Origin: Prolixibacteraceae bacterium
Lineage (GTDB): Bacteria; Bacteroidota; Bacteroidia; Bacteroidales; Prolixibacteraceae
DNA length: 64,000 bases
NCBI GenBank assembly: GCA_019720755.1
Contig: CP081303.1
Span: 1,798,001-1,862,000, forward strand
Reading direction: 5' to 3'
In this document: positions 18,337-28,754 of the stretch, one piece after another
Numbering within the stretch: position 1 is the first letter of the stretch
Layout of the letters: each line of letters opens with the position of its first letter
Made by a program: the position numbers and the translations under genes
The notes under the pieces: model-generated
The model's input: only the letters and a program-made list of their open reading frames with translations
What the model was told of the DNA's origin: nothing
Database searches by the model: none

Positions 18337-19593
18337 TTAAACTTCTTTGGGTTTCTGAATCATTAGTCCAATTCCCATAACAATCGAGGTGATTACAATC
18401 ACGATAAAAAGCAAACTACTCTCTATCTCTGTTATCATATAATCTTTCGGTATCGCAAAGAAAAGTAGTACGGAGATCAGACCCCTCGGTGCAATATATG
18501 CCTCTGGAGTAATATCTTTTTTAAAAAATATTCTTAGAAGGATATAGTGAATTAAGTAGATCCCAACAATAAATAGTCCCGAAATAAGAATATTTTGAAA
18601 CGATAAAATATCATCAAAAGAGAGGTACATTCCAAAAAGTACAAAGAACAGGGTACGGATGAAAAAAGATCCTTCATCCGTAATGAGTTTAAAGTGCGAA
18701 AGAAGCTCGTCAGATAGAGATGGGTCCACCCAATCTTTTGGAAGATGAAATTTCCTCAATAGGGTGGTATGATTGCTCAATAATACTCCATAAATAAGAA
18801 TCAATAGAAGAGAAGAGAGGTGAAAACTCTTTCCAATAGCATATATTAATACAAGTACTGAGATAAATACAGAAAAACGGATATGTCGATGAACCATTTT
18901 GTGAAAGATGTAAAATAGTAGTATACTACTAAGTATAGATACAATCACAGTCAATACAGTATTCGAAAGAATATTTATGGTTACTTTTATAGCACTACTT
19001 TCTCCTAAGTTGTTGACCAAAAAGTAGAAAGCCATAATTCCGAGAATATCTGAAAAAGTACTCTCATAAATTAAAAAATCACGCTTCTTCTCAGACATAT
19101 GATGTACACTTGGAATCACGATAGCACTACTTACAAGAGATAGGGGAAGCGCATATAAAAAACACTGAGTCCAGCCTAGATTCTGTAAAGTGTAATGAAA
19201 AATTGTAGATAATAGCAACATGCAACAAATCAAAGAGATTAGTGCAAGCCAAAAGGATTTCAATATTAATGTTTTCTTTTTAGATGAAATCTTTAGATCT
19301 AATGCTGCTTCTAATACAATAAATATAATTCCCACATTTCCGAGAAATTCTAGAATCTTCTGCTTCTCAAAATATATGTCATATTTACCAAAAAGATATT
19401 GAAGAAGCACACCTAAAAGAAGTAAACTTAAGACAGTTGGGAATTTTGTTTTCTTATTCAATGCCCCAAAAATGGCTGATAGTATCATGACTAAACATAA
19501 CACCATGATCATTCCAAATGTATTCATATAGTATAGTGGATTATTGTTTGTTATTTTGATCGCTTCTAAAAAAGACTTATATCTATAAAACAA
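18337..19593 (-). CDS. Cation:proton antiporter (CPA family)
   Basis: A polytopic membrane protein of 418 residues from the longest start, with about 12 hydrophobic segments. Conserved-looking elements are LEAALDLKI and ESTFSDILG, which carry the acidic residues expected in TM5-TM6 of Na+/H+ exchangers. It should exchange Na+ or K+ for protons at the inner membrane. The likely start is Met23 (base 19527, MNTFGMIMVL). This start puts the first membrane helix at the N-terminus and leaves 114 bp for promoters towards the divergent E2 gene, whereas the long start leaves only 48 bp. The cation is unknown. Confidence 0.8.
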   Translation of the reverse strand: MFYRYKSFLEAIKITNNNPLYYMNTFGMIMVLCLVMILSAIFGALNKKTKFPTVLSLLLLGVLLQYLFGKYDIYFEKQKILEFLGNVGIIFIVLEAALDLKISSKKKTLILKSFWLALISLICCMLLLSTIFHYTLQNLGWTQCFLYALPLSLVSSAIVIPSVHHMSEKKRDFLIYESTFSDILGIMAFYFLVNNLGESSAIKVTINILSNTVLTVIVSILSSILLFYIFHKMVHRHIRFSVFISVLVLIYAIGKSFHLSSLLLILIYGVLLSNHTTLLRKFHLPKDWVDPSLSDELLSHFKLITDEGSFFIRTLFFVLFGMYLSFDDILSFQNILISGLFIVGIYLIHYILLRIFFKKDITPEAYIAPRGLISVLLFFAIPKDYMITEIESSLLFIVIVITSIVMGIGLMIQKPKEV

Positions 19594-19641
19594 ATAATAG
19601 ACCTTGTTGTTTATGTTGTGTCTATATTAAAATTATAGTTT

Positions 19642-20913
19642 ATGTCAATTTATCAGATATTAATGCCTAAACTAGGCGAAAGTGTGGTAGAAGGTACAAT
19701 CTCAAAGATTATGGTATCCGAGGGAGACACCATCGTTGAAGACGATCTACTCCTAGAGATAACTACTGCAAAAGTAGATTCGGAAGTTCCATCACCAGTG
19801 GCTGGTACTGTTACAAAGATATACTGTGAAGAGGATCAACTCCTTTCTGCAGGAACACTTCTTATGGACATCAGACTTGAAGGAGAAGAGGATGATGAGC
19901 AAGAGGAGGTTCAAGAGACAGAAGTGGCTTCCACTGAACAGGAAAGACCACAAGATCAGACAAAACGATTTTTGTCTCCTCTCGTAAAAAAGATGATGAA
20001 CGAATATGGGATCTCTCTAAGAGATCTCGAAAAAGTTCAAGGGAGTGGAGTAGGAGGTCGCGTGCAAAAAGCGGATATTCTTAATTATCTTGCCAAACAA
20101 GAAGAGGTTGCTCCTCCAACACAAAAGAGTCATTCCGAATCTTTTAAATCAGTGATCGAAAACCCATCACCAAAGGTTCAAACACCTGAACCTGAAGTTT
20201 TCACTGCAAATGGAGACTATCTTGAAATGGGAAATACACGAAAAGTGATAGCACAAAGAATGGTAGAGTCATTGAGTACTTCAGCACACGTTACAACCGT
20301 AGTACAGGCAGATGTGACCTCATTGGTTCAATGGAGGAAAAAGACAAATCCACAGGTAAAAGAGAAACATCAGGTTTCAATTTCGTTCTTATCAGTATTT
20401 GTTGAAGTTGTAACCAAAGCATTGAAGAGATACCCTAAATTAAATAGTTCAATTGTAGGAGATAGGGTCCTTTTGAAAAAGGATATTAATATTGGTTTCG
20501 CTGCAGCCACTGAACAAGATGATCTTTTTGTTCCTGTAGTTAAAGATTGTGATGAATTGAATATCATTGGGATCTCAAAACGTGTACAAAAGCTAATAGA
20601 CAAAGTAAGAGATGGTAAGTTAGGTATCGACGAAATGACTGGCGGTACTTTTACACTAACAAATTTTGGTTCTTTTAAAGGTCTGTTTGGAACCCCAATT
20701 ATCAATCAACCAGAAGTTGCAATTTTGGCTTTAGGAAATATTGAAAAGGTTCCTGCAGTAATCGAAACAGAACTTGGGGATGTAATCGGAATACGCCATA
20801 AAATGTATCTATCCCTGTCTCATGACCATCGTATCATTGATGGAATGCTGGCTGGAAAATTCTTACAAGCAATTGTAGAAGAAATTGAATCCTATAACCC
20901 TAATGTGATCTAA
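19642..20913 (+). CDS. Dihydrolipoamide acyltransferase (E2) of the branched-chain 2-oxo acid dehydrogenase
   Basis: 423 residues. One lipoyl domain is at the N-terminus with lipoylated Lys44 in ITTAKVDS. A peripheral subunit-binding domain lies near 115-155 (LSPLVKKMMNEYGIS, GVGGRVQKADI). The catalytic domain ends with SHDHRIIDG, with His396 and Asp400 as the transferase pair. It moves acyl groups from E1 to CoA in the cytoplasm. It lies 1 bp from the E1 gene, so the two subunits are co-transcribed. The lipoamide dehydrogenase (E3) is not in the window. The E1 partner makes branched-chain substrates more likely than pyruvate. Confidence 0.88.
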   Translation: MSIYQILMPKLGESVVEGTISKIMVSEGDTIVEDDLLLEITTAKVDSEVPSPVAGTVTKIYCEEDQLLSAGTLLMDIRLEGEEDDEQEEVQETEVASTEQERPQDQTKRFLSPLVKKMMNEYGISLRDLEKVQGSGVGGRVQKADILNYLAKQEEVAPPTQKSHSESFKSVIENPSPKVQTPEPEVFTANGDYLEMGNTRKVIAQRMVESLSTSAHVTTVVQADVTSLVQWRKKTNPQVKEKHQVSISFLSVFVEVVTKALKRYPKLNSSIVGDRVLLKKDINIGFAAATEQDDLFVPVVKDCDELNIIGISKRVQKLIDKVRDGKLGIDEMTGGTFTLTNFGSFKGLFGTPIINQPEVAILALGNIEKVPAVIETELGDVIGIRHKMYLSLSHDHRIIDGMLAGKFLQAIVEEIESYNPNVI

Positions 20914-20914
20914 T

Positions 20915-22984
20915 ATGAAAAATATTAATAAACTTCACGATCTTGAGACCCCTGCTGTATACAGTATTCTAAAAACTCCCAAAGAACAGTTAGAGGCATG
21001 GTATCGTCTAATGACCATTGGACGTATGGTGGATGAAAAAGCACCAAACTATCTAAAACAAGCATTGGGTTGGTCATATCATGCACCTTATGCTGGTCAT
21101 GACGGAATCCAATTGGCACTAGGACAGATATTTCACAAAGAACAGGATTATCTATTTCCATATTATCGAGATATGTTGACCTGTTTGTCTGCAGGGATGA
21201 CCTCCGAAGAGCTGATACTTAATGGGCTATCCAAGGCTTCTGACCCTTCTAGTGGTGGTAGACATATGTCTAATCACTTTGCAAAACCGGAGATCAATAT
21301 CGAGAACGTTTCATCATGTACAGGGAATCACACCCTTCATGCTGTTGGGGTTGCTAGATCCTTGAAGTATTATAAAGATGAAGGTGTTGCATTCTGTTCA
21401 CAAGGAGAAAGTTCTGTTTCTGAAGGGTATGTGTATGAGGCGATAAATGGTGCATCTAAAGAGAAACTACCAGTAATCTTTGTTTTCCAAGATAATGGAT
21501 ATGGTATTTCAGTTCCCAAAAGAGATCAGACAGCTAGAAGAAAAGTAGCTGATAACTTTAGAGGATTCAAGAATCTTCGTATTATCCATTGTAACGGGAA
21601 AGATGTTTTTGACTCAATGAATGCGATGACTGAGGCTTATCGTTGGGTTAAAGAGAACCAGATGCCTTGTATTGTACATGCAAATTGTGTTCGTATTCAC
21701 TCTCATTCAAATAGCGATAGACACGATCTTTATCGAGATGATAGCGAACTTACTTATTCAAAAGCTTACGACCCATTAGCGAAGTTTGAACGACTTCTTT
21801 TACGTTATAAAATCTTTACCAAAGAAGAACTAAGCGAGATAATGAAGGAGTCGCGAGAGGTCGTCATCAAAGCACACCGTAAAGTGATTAAAGCAGAAAA
21901 TCCTACGCCTGAGAGTATCATGGATTTTGTGATTCCAGAGCCTTATTTCTCAAATAAATATCCTGAAGGACTACATCAGGATCAAGGACCTAAAAAGAAA
22001 TTAATAGAAGCCCTAAATGAGACATTAAAAGCAGAGTTTAGATATAATCCCGAAACGTTCCTTTATGGACAAGATATGGCCAATAAAGATAAAGGAGGGG
22101 TGTTTAATGTGTCCAAAGGAATGCAAAAAGAGTTTGGTAAAGAACGAATTTTTAATGGTCCAATAGCTGAAGACTATATTGTTGGGACTGCCAATGGTAT
22201 GACTCGCTTTAAGAAACAAAATATACGAGTTGTGATTGAAGGAGCAGAGTTTGCAGATTACTTTTGGCCAGCAATGGAACAATTTGTAGACTCTTCGCAT
22301 GACTACTGGAGATCTAATGGGAAATTTTCTCCTAATATGACTATTCGTTTGGCTTCTGGTGGGTATATTGGTGGTGGAATATATCACAGTCAAAATATTG
22401 AAGGATGTTTAACTACATTCCCAGGGGTACGTATAGTATACCCATCCTATGCTGATGATGTTGCAGGACTTTTAAGAACTTCCATTAGATCTAAAGGAAT
22501 GACGATGTTTCTAGAGCCTAAAGCACTTTATAATTCTGAAGTTACTGCAACTCCAATTCCAGATGATTTCGAAGTTCCTTTTGGTAAATTAAAAGTTAGA
22601 AAAAGAGGAGATGACCTGACAGTCATAACTTATGGGAACACAACTCCAATGTGTGTAGAGGTTGCAACAGAACTTGAAAAAGAGGGCTATAGTGTCGAAG
22701 TAATTGATCTTAGAAGCTTAATTCCATTGGATATGGATGGCATTAAAACCTCTATCGCTAAAACGAATAAGGCAATCATGATTCACGAAGATAAGGTCTT
22801 CTCCGGTTTTGGTGCTGAAATTGTTTCACAGATTATGGAACAGTGCTTCGAACAATTAGATGGACCCGTGAAAAGGATAGGAGCAACATTTACCCCTGTA
22901 GGTTTTAACCAAGCACTTGAGAAAGCAACCCTACCAAATAAATTGTCTATAAGAAATGCTATTGTTGAGATCCTAAAGTATTAA
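20915..22984 (+). CDS. Fused alpha-beta E1 subunit of branched-chain 2-oxo acid dehydrogenase (TPP-dependent)
   Basis: 689 residues. The N-terminal ~330 form the alpha part, with the thiamin-diphosphate motif CSQGESSVSEG...FQDNGYG (a GES rather than the classic GDG start). The C-terminal ~340 form the beta transketolase-like part (YGQDMANKDKGGVFNVS, IEGAEFADYFWPAMEQ, KVFSGFGAEI). Separate genes in many bacteria are fused here, as is common in Bacteroidota. It decarboxylates keto acids of Val, Leu and Ile and passes the acyl group to the E2 encoded just upstream. Its cofactor is the end product of the thiamin operon at 34-41 kb. It is followed 3 bp later by flavodoxin. Confidence 0.87.
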   Translation: MKNINKLHDLETPAVYSILKTPKEQLEAWYRLMTIGRMVDEKAPNYLKQALGWSYHAPYAGHDGIQLALGQIFHKEQDYLFPYYRDMLTCLSAGMTSEELILNGLSKASDPSSGGRHMSNHFAKPEINIENVSSCTGNHTLHAVGVARSLKYYKDEGVAFCSQGESSVSEGYVYEAINGASKEKLPVIFVFQDNGYGISVPKRDQTARRKVADNFRGFKNLRIIHCNGKDVFDSMNAMTEAYRWVKENQMPCIVHANCVRIHSHSNSDRHDLYRDDSELTYSKAYDPLAKFERLLLRYKIFTKEELSEIMKESREVVIKAHRKVIKAENPTPESIMDFVIPEPYFSNKYPEGLHQDQGPKKKLIEALNETLKAEFRYNPETFLYGQDMANKDKGGVFNVSKGMQKEFGKERIFNGPIAEDYIVGTANGMTRFKKQNIRVVIEGAEFADYFWPAMEQFVDSSHDYWRSNGKFSPNMTIRLASGGYIGGGIYHSQNIEGCLTTFPGVRIVYPSYADDVAGLLRTSIRSKGMTMFLEPKALYNSEVTATPIPDDFEVPFGKLKVRKRGDDLTVITYGNTTPMCVEVATELEKEGYSVEVIDLRSLIPLDMDGIKTSIAKTNKAIMIHEDKVFSGFGAEIVSQIMEQCFEQLDGPVKRIGATFTPVGFNQALEKATLPNKLSIRNAIVEILKY

Positions 22985-22987
22985 TTT

Positions 22988-23506
22988 ATGAAAAATAAAA
23001 TTGCATTATTGACAAGTAGTCAAGGTAAAAACACTCAGAAAGTTGGAATGATACTATCTGAAATGTTAGCAGATGATTTTAAAATTGATCAGATTGATAT
23101 TGATCAATCTGATGGAATTGGAATAAAAGATTATCCTTTCTTAATTATGGGAGCATCCACTTGGTTTGATGGTGAATTACCATACTATTGGGATGAATTT
23201 CTTCCTTCTATTGAAGATTGTGACTTCTCTGACACCAAAGTGGCAATCTTTGGACTAGGCGATTCAAAACGATATCCAGATAATTTCTGTGACGCTATTG
23301 GATTGCTAGCAAAATGGTTTGAGAAACATGGTGCCACAATTATTGGTTCTGTTCATATCGACGATTATCATTTTGAAACAGCATTCTATACCGATGATCA
23401 TCGTTTTAAAGGACTCCCTGTAGAGTATCTTGTAGATAATACGGAATGGGAGGAACGAATAGCAAATTGGAAGCAGCAAATTGTAGAGGAATTTAATGAA
23501 TTATAG
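22988..23506 (+). CDS. fldA: Flavodoxin
   Basis: 172 residues, long-chain flavodoxin size. The FMN phosphate loop TSSQGKNT is at residues 9-16. The aromatic flavin-stacking region MGASTWFDGELP and the second loop FGLGDSKRYPDNFCDAIG are present. It carries low-potential electrons in the cytoplasm, replacing ferredoxin under iron limitation or for radical-SAM enzymes. ThiC and ThiH in this window are such enzymes, though a direct link is inference. It sits 3 bp after E1 in an apparent operon. Confidence 0.9.
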   Translation: MKNKIALLTSSQGKNTQKVGMILSEMLADDFKIDQIDIDQSDGIGIKDYPFLIMGASTWFDGELPYYWDEFLPSIEDCDFSDTKVAIFGLGDSKRYPDNFCDAIGLLAKWFEKHGATIIGSVHIDDYHFETAFYTDDHRFKGLPVEYLVDNTEWEERIANWKQQIVEEFNEL

Positions 23507-23527
23507 TACTTTATGTGATATTTTGTT

Positions 23528-23535
23528 TATGTTTG
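23528..23535 (+). promoter_or_regulatory. Possible -7 promoter element of mgsA
   Basis: TATGTTTG fits TAnnTTTG exactly and lies 33 nt before the mgsA start. No clear -33 partner is visible. Confidence 0.35.
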
Positions 23536-23568
23536 TGTATGTTCAATTCTAATTAAGTATGTAAACTT

Positions 23569-24042
23569 ATGATCAGAAAAAAGAAGAATGTTGCAATTGT
23601 AGCGCATGATAATAGAAAGGCGGACATTGCAGAGTGGGTAGACTGGAATTGGAAGGCTCTTGCTCAGCACTCTTTGGTTTGCACAGGTACAACAGGTAAG
23701 TTGGTAGAAGAAACTATTACAAAAAAGTGTCAAGATAATGATTTCTTTGCTCCAACTGTAACTAGATTAAAATCTGGACCTCTTGGTGGTGACCAACAGT
23801 TAGGTGCGATGATATGTGAGGGAAAAATAGATATGGTGATATTTTTTTGGGATCCAATGGAACCACAACCACATGATGTGGATGTAAAAGCATTATTAAG
23901 AATTTCAGTTCTTTATAATGTTCCTACTGCATCTAATAGAGCGACTGCAGACTTTATGATCTCTTCTCCATTATTTGATCAAGATTACAAACCCGAAGTG
24001 AAAGATTATCAATCTTATATATCACGAAACATTGAGTTATAA
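23569..24042 (+). CDS. mgsA: Methylglyoxal synthase
   Basis: 157 residues, the full family length. Characteristic segments are VAIVAHDNRKAD, CTGTTG, the catalytic-aspartate block SGPLGGDQQLGA and DPMEPQPHDVDVKALLR. It converts dihydroxyacetone phosphate to methylglyoxal plus phosphate, a bypass that relieves sugar-phosphate stress when phosphate is low. The start at 23569 gives the normal N-terminus. It lies 62 bp after flavodoxin with its own likely promoter and ends in a terminator. Confidence 0.93.
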   Translation: MIRKKKNVAIVAHDNRKADIAEWVDWNWKALAQHSLVCTGTTGKLVEETITKKCQDNDFFAPTVTRLKSGPLGGDQQLGAMICEGKIDMVIFFWDPMEPQPHDVDVKALLRISVLYNVPTASNRATADFMISSPLFDQDYKPEVKDYQSYISRNIEL

Positions 24043-24050
24043 ATATATTA

Positions 24051-24085
24051 AGGAGGATTAAATGAGAATTTAGTCCTCTTTTTTT
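24051..24085 (+). terminator. Intrinsic terminator of mgsA
   Basis: A 13-bp stem with one G-T wobble (24051-24063 with 24068-24080), followed by a T run. Confidence 0.8.
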
Positions 24086-24388
24086 AATACAATACAAGTC
24101 TTGTAATATGTGTTATGATAAATACAACACATTAACTAAAAAGTTATATCTATTCGTAAATTCAATAGTCTTATCATCAAAAAGATCTTCTATCTTCAGA
24201 ATAAATATGCGAACTATATATATAACCCGTATTACATCATTCTTAGAAAAAAGCGTAATGAGAATAGAGATTATCTTTGCATTTTAAGAATACAACAAGA
24301 TGAGAATATGATCTACAACTAAAAATACCGTTTGATTTGTCTTGTTTCACTGGACTTCACTCCCATTCTATTGGTAACTAGTATAAAC
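24086..24388. other. AT-rich intergenic stretch, nothing identified
   Basis: Lies between two converging transcription units. No ORF, RNA or repeat stood out. Confidence 0.4.
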
Positions 24389-24420
24389 AAAAAAGGCCTC
24401 TTGAAAAAGAGGCCTTTTTT
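24389..24420. terminator. Strong terminator of the gyrA-TPR unit
   Basis: A perfect 14-bp stem (24389-24402 with 24407-24420) contains GGCCTCTT. The minus-strand reading ends in TTTTTT just after the TPR gene. The stem is symmetrical, so it can act on both strands. Confidence 0.85.
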
Positions 24421-24441
24421 GTTTATTTTAAAAGATGACGA

Positions 24442-25632
24442 TTAATTCATCTCATCTAGCTTCTTCATGATAGCTTTATACTTGTCGTTCATATCAAGAC
24501 GATAGTACAAGTTTTTCAAGTTTTCAAAAGACGCTTTTTCAGCAGGATTAAGCTCCGCTGCTTTCTCGAAGAAAGGAATTGCTTTTGCAAACTCTTTATT
24601 AGCTAAGTTCTTTTGCTCTTCATACTTCTTATACTCATTTGTAGGAAGTTCATTTGCAACTTCTAGGAATTTAACCCCTTTATTGTAATAAACAGCCCCT
24701 AAGTTATAGTAAGCATCAGAGAAATCTGATTTAACCTCAATAGCCTTACTATATGCAATAATAGCATTCGCAGGATCTCCAAGATTGTCATAAACAGATC
24801 CTTTAGCAAAATAGTAAGATGCATTTGTTGGATCAGACTCAATTGCTTTGTCCAAATAAGTTAGAGCACCCTCTACATTCTTAGACTGGATATAGTAGTT
24901 AATAAGCTCAACTAGAATACCTTGGTCTGTAGGAAATTTGTGAAAAGCATCTTGCATAGCCTCTAGAGCTTTAGCAGTGTCTTTCTGAGCTTTGTAAGCG
25001 TTGATGATACCAAGAGCACACTTCTCACCATTATAACCTAACTCCTGAGTTTTAGCATAGTACTCAATTGCACGATCATACATTTTTGCAGCAGAAGATG
25101 CTATTGCAACATTATACATGATCATTGTATCAATTCTAGCTGGCTCTGTTCCAACGTAAACTGGGTGTTCTTCAATTTTAAGCACGTTCACAAAAGCGTC
25201 AGAGGCACCTTTATAATCTTTAGCATTATAAGCATCAGAGGCAGCTTTTGTAAAGTCAGTGATTAAGAACATCATTGCAGCATTGATCTCTTTTGTGAAA
25301 CGACCTTTTGCATCCACATCAGCAGCTTTAATATATGCATTAAGTGCTGAATCTAGTGGATTAATTAGCTCTTTCTTAAGACCATTATACTTTGCATTTT
25401 TATTCAAAGCAATAGAACGCATAACTTGCCCTTTTGCAATATAAGTTTTAGGCCAAGTAAGCATTTTATCTGCCTTCTTGTAATTTGGATCTAGTGCAGC
25501 TTGAATTGCCTCGTACGCTTTGTCTAATTTTCCTTCGTTAGCGTAGTTTTGAGCACTATACACTTTACTTTTTTGAGCTGATGCATTCAACGCAAAGGCC
25601 GAAAGCGCAGTAAAAAACAGTAACTTCTTCAT
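24442..25632 (-). CDS. Periplasmic tetratricopeptide-repeat protein
   Basis: 396 residues with a signal peptide cut after LNASAQ (about residue 19). The rest is helical, with tetratricopeptide-like units, clearest at about 235-310 (SYYFAKGSVYDNLGDPANAIIAYSKAIE-type repeats). TPR proteins act as protein-interaction scaffolds, and the partner here is unknown. It follows gyrA by 43 bp, an arrangement conserved in many Bacteroidota. It is probably co-transcribed with gyrA, although the functional link is not clear. Confidence 0.85.
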   Translation of the reverse strand: MKKLLFFTALSAFALNASAQKSKVYSAQNYANEGKLDKAYEAIQAALDPNYKKADKMLTWPKTYIAKGQVMRSIALNKNAKYNGLKKELINPLDSALNAYIKAADVDAKGRFTKEINAAMMFLITDFTKAASDAYNAKDYKGASDAFVNVLKIEEHPVYVGTEPARIDTMIMYNVAIASSAAKMYDRAIEYYAKTQELGYNGEKCALGIINAYKAQKDTAKALEAMQDAFHKFPTDQGILVELINYYIQSKNVEGALTYLDKAIESDPTNASYYFAKGSVYDNLGDPANAIIAYSKAIEVKSDFSDAYYNLGAVYYNKGVKFLEVANELPTNEYKKYEEQKNLANKEFAKAIPFFEKAAELNPAEKASFENLKNLYYRLDMNDKYKAIMKKLDEMN

Positions 25633-25675
25633 GTTTGTAAATTTGATTCTATATTACTTATTAGTTTTAACTAAA

Positions 25676-28342
25676 TTAAAACCCAAAATCCAAGGATTGT
25701 TGTCCATCAGATGATTCATCATCTTCTTTTGTCTCTTCTTGATCTTCAACCTCTTCATCAATAGAAGAATCAGACAATTCTTGATCAACATTTTCTTCCT
25801 CAGAAGAGACCTCGTTATCCGCTATAGTTGCTACTTCTTCTTCTAAAGAATCCGATTTAACTTCTTCAGATTGATTGCTAGCTGAGTCTTTTTCGTCTAC
25901 AGAAGAAGAAACAACATCGACAGATGCAATGCCATCTTCATTACGTAGATTAATCAATTTGACTCCTTGTGCATTACGGCCTGTAATACGAATATCAGAA
26001 ATCGGTAGACGAATTGCAACTCCTGCAGAAGTTAAGATCATTAAATCATCACTATCTGTAGTAGACTTAATCGCAACGAGTTTTCCTGTCTTATCAGTTA
26101 TATTTAAAGTCTTAACACCCTTACCTCCGCGGTTTGTAATACGATAATCGTCTAATTTAGAAACCTTACCATATCCTGCTTCAGAAACTACTAAAATATT
26201 TTCATTGCTATCAGGCTCAACACAAATCATACCAATTACTTTGTCTGAATCATCTGATAAAGTGATACCACGAACCCCAGAAGCAGTACGTCCCATTGCA
26301 CGTAATTTCGTTTCAGGGAATCGAATTGCCTTACCTGACTCTACAGCCATCATGATATCATTATTACCATTAGTAAGCCTTGCTTCTAACAACTCATCAT
26401 TTTCACGAATTGTAATTGCATTTACACCATTCTGACGAGGTCTAGAATAAGCTTCTAAAGCAGTCTTCTTAATGACACCATGTTTTGTACACATCACGAT
26501 AAAATGACTATTCACATAGTCCTCATCCTTCAATGTCTTCACATTAATAAAAGCTTTAATAGGGTCAGAACTATCTAGATTAATTACATTCTGAATTGCA
26601 CGACCCTTAGAAGTTTTTGTCCCTTCTGGAATTTCATAAACCTTCAACCAATGACAACGACCTCCTTGAGTGAAAAGCAGAATCGTATTATGCATTGTAC
26701 AAGAGAACATATGTTCGATATGATCCTGATCACGAGTTGACGAACCTTTAGCTCCAACCCCACCTCGAGACTGAGTTCTAAAATCAACTAGAGGAGTTCG
26801 TTTTATGTAGCCCATTTTAGAGATCGTAATAACCATCTCATCATCTGCATAGAAGTCTTCTGGATTAAACTCACTTGAACTCATCACGATTTCAGATCTA
26901 CGACCATCGCCAAAAGTCTTCACCACGTCGTCTAACTCGTCTACGATAATCTGCATTCTCAACTCTTTGGAAGCAAGAATTTCTTTCAAGGAAGCGATTA
27001 TCGTACAAATCTCGTCATATGATGCATGGAGCTTATCTCTTTCTAGTCCAGTAAGTTTCTGCAATCTCATCTCTAAAATTGCCTTTGCTTGAACCTCATC
27101 AAGATCAAAATTATTGATCAATCCATCTTTGGCTTCCACTGGAGTTTTAGAGGCACGTATCAGTTTAATAACTTCATCTAAATGATCAATAGCAATAATC
27201 AATCCGCGAAGAATGTGTGCTTTCTTTTCTGCCTGATCAAGATCGAATTGAGTTCTACGAGTAACCACTTCATGACGGTGATCAACGAAATTATAAATCA
27301 ATTCATACAAATTAAGTAGACGAGGACGTCCCTTAACCAAAGCAATATTGTTAATACTAAAAGACGATTGTAATGAAGTAAACTTGTATAGTTTATTCAA
27401 CACAACATTACTTATCGCATCTCTCTTCACATCAATAACGATACGCATACCATTACGATCGGATTCATCATTGACATTTGAGATACCATCTATCTTTTTC
27501 TCATTAACCAACTCAGCTATTTTCATAATAAGCTCAGCTTTGTTCACGAGATAAGGAATTTCAGTAACAATAATTTTTTCTCTGCCGTTAGATGCCAGTT
27601 CAATATGAGAAGTTCCTCTCATTACTACTTTTCCACGACCTGTACGATATGCTTCCTTAGCACCTTCTGCACCATAAATAATACCACCAGTTGGAAAATC
27701 AGGTGCCTTAACGATATCGATCAACTCTTCGATAGAGATTTCGTTATCATGAATATAGGCTTTAATAGCAGTGACTACATCCGTCAAGTTATGTGGAGGC
27801 ATATTCGTTGCCATTCCGACAGCAATACCTGAGGCTCCATTTACAAGAAGTGTCGGAATGCGTGTTGGAAGGACAGTAGGCTCATTGAGAGATTCATCAA
27901 AGTTTGGTTGAAACTCAACTGTGTTTTTATCTAAGTCAGACAATGTAGTCTCTGCAATTTTAGCCAAGCGAGCCTCAGTATACCTCATTGCTGCAGGGCT
28001 ATCGCCATCCACGGAACCATAGTTTCCTTGTCCATCAATAAGAGGATAACGTAAAGACCATTGTTGAGCCATACGAACCATTGCAAAATACACAGAAGAA
28101 TCTCCATGGGGGTGATACTTACCCAATACTTCTCCTACAATCCTTGCAGATTTTTTATAGGCCCTATTAGAGAAAACCCCGAGTTCGTTCATTCCAAAAA
28201 GAACGCGTCTATGCACGGGCTTCAAACCATCACGAACATCTGGAAGCGCACGAGAAACAATCACCGACATCGAATAATCGATATAAGCAGACTTCATTTG
28301 CTCTTCAATGTTGATCTGAATTATTTTTTCACCTACCGACAT
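25676..28342 (-). CDS. gyrA: DNA gyrase subunit A
   Basis: 888 residues. The N-terminal breakage-reunion domain has the catalytic Tyr121 in [10 protein letters not shown] and the quinolone-pocket sequence HPHGDSSVY, with Ser82 and with Phe86 where E. coli has Asp87. The C-terminal beta-pinwheel carries [10 protein letters not shown] in the GyrA-box position and a second NRGGKG element. The last ~70 residues are very acidic (Glu/Asp/Ser-rich). With GyrB (not in the window) it introduces negative supercoils. It is divergent from clpC. Confidence 0.97.
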   Translation of the reverse strand: MSVGEKIIQINIEEQMKSAYIDYSMSVIVSRALPDVRDGLKPVHRRVLFGMNELGVFSNRAYKKSARIVGEVLGKYHPHGDSSVYFAMVRMAQQWSLRYPLIDGQGNYGSVDGDSPAAMRYTEARLAKIAETTLSDLDKNTVEFQPNFDESLNEPTVLPTRIPTLLVNGASGIAVGMATNMPPHNLTDVVTAIKAYIHDNEISIEELIDIVKAPDFPTGGIIYGAEGAKEAYRTGRGKVVMRGTSHIELASNGREKIIVTEIPYLVNKAELIMKIAELVNEKKIDGISNVNDESDRNGMRIVIDVKRDAISNVVLNKLYKFTSLQSSFSINNIALVKGRPRLLNLYELIYNFVDHRHEVVTRRTQFDLDQAEKKAHILRGLIIAIDHLDEVIKLIRASKTPVEAKDGLINNFDLDEVQAKAILEMRLQKLTGLERDKLHASYDEICTIIASLKEILASKELRMQIIVDELDDVVKTFGDGRRSEIVMSSSEFNPEDFYADDEMVITISKMGYIKRTPLVDFRTQSRGGVGAKGSSTRDQDHIEHMFSCTMHNTILLFTQGGRCHWLKVYEIPEGTKTSKGRAIQNVINLDSSDPIKAFINVKTLKDEDYVNSHFIVMCTKHGVIKKTALEAYSRPRQNGVNAITIRENDELLEARLTNGNNDIMMAVESGKAIRFPETKLRAMGRTASGVRGITLSDDSDKVIGMICVEPDSNENILVVSEAGYGKVSKLDDYRITNRGGKGVKTLNITDKTGKLVAIKSTTDSDDLMILTSAGVAIRLPISDIRITGRNAQGVKLINLRNEDGIASVDVVSSSVDEKDSASNQSEEVKSDSLEEEVATIADNEVSSEEENVDQELSDSSIDEEVEDQEETKEDDESSDGQQSLDFGF

Positions 28343-28754
28343 ATATATAAATGTTTATTAGTATTCGTTATCTACACTGTTACAAATCTCTTTTCAAATA
28401 AGATATCAAACTATATTTATTTATGATGATTTGTAAAGTAGTTTCAAGATAGACAAAAATAATAAAAAAGGTCAGTAATACTCCATTTTTCAGGAAAAAC
28501 AGCCTTAAAAAAGCAATCAAATATGAATCATTCAAAAGATCTTCTTTTTTCACATAAACATCTACAAAGAGTGTTAGATTCTCAACAGATGTTTAAAAAA
28601 TACAGACTTTGGTTAAAACAAGTTCAATTATTGTTTGTTTTCCTAGAAATAATAGAAGTATGTTATAAACAATTCATGCTTTTTTGATAAAAATCACTAT
28701 TATTGAAAAAGGAAGGATTACTATCTTTTTGCAATCATTTGAAATACTAAAAAT
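28343..28754. other. Divergent promoter region between gyrA and clpC
   Basis: 412 bp, very AT-rich. TATCTTTT at about 28720 is one mismatch from the -7 consensus for clpC. No firm promoter for gyrA, and no operator such as CtsR or HrcA/CIRCE was recognised. Confidence 0.4.
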
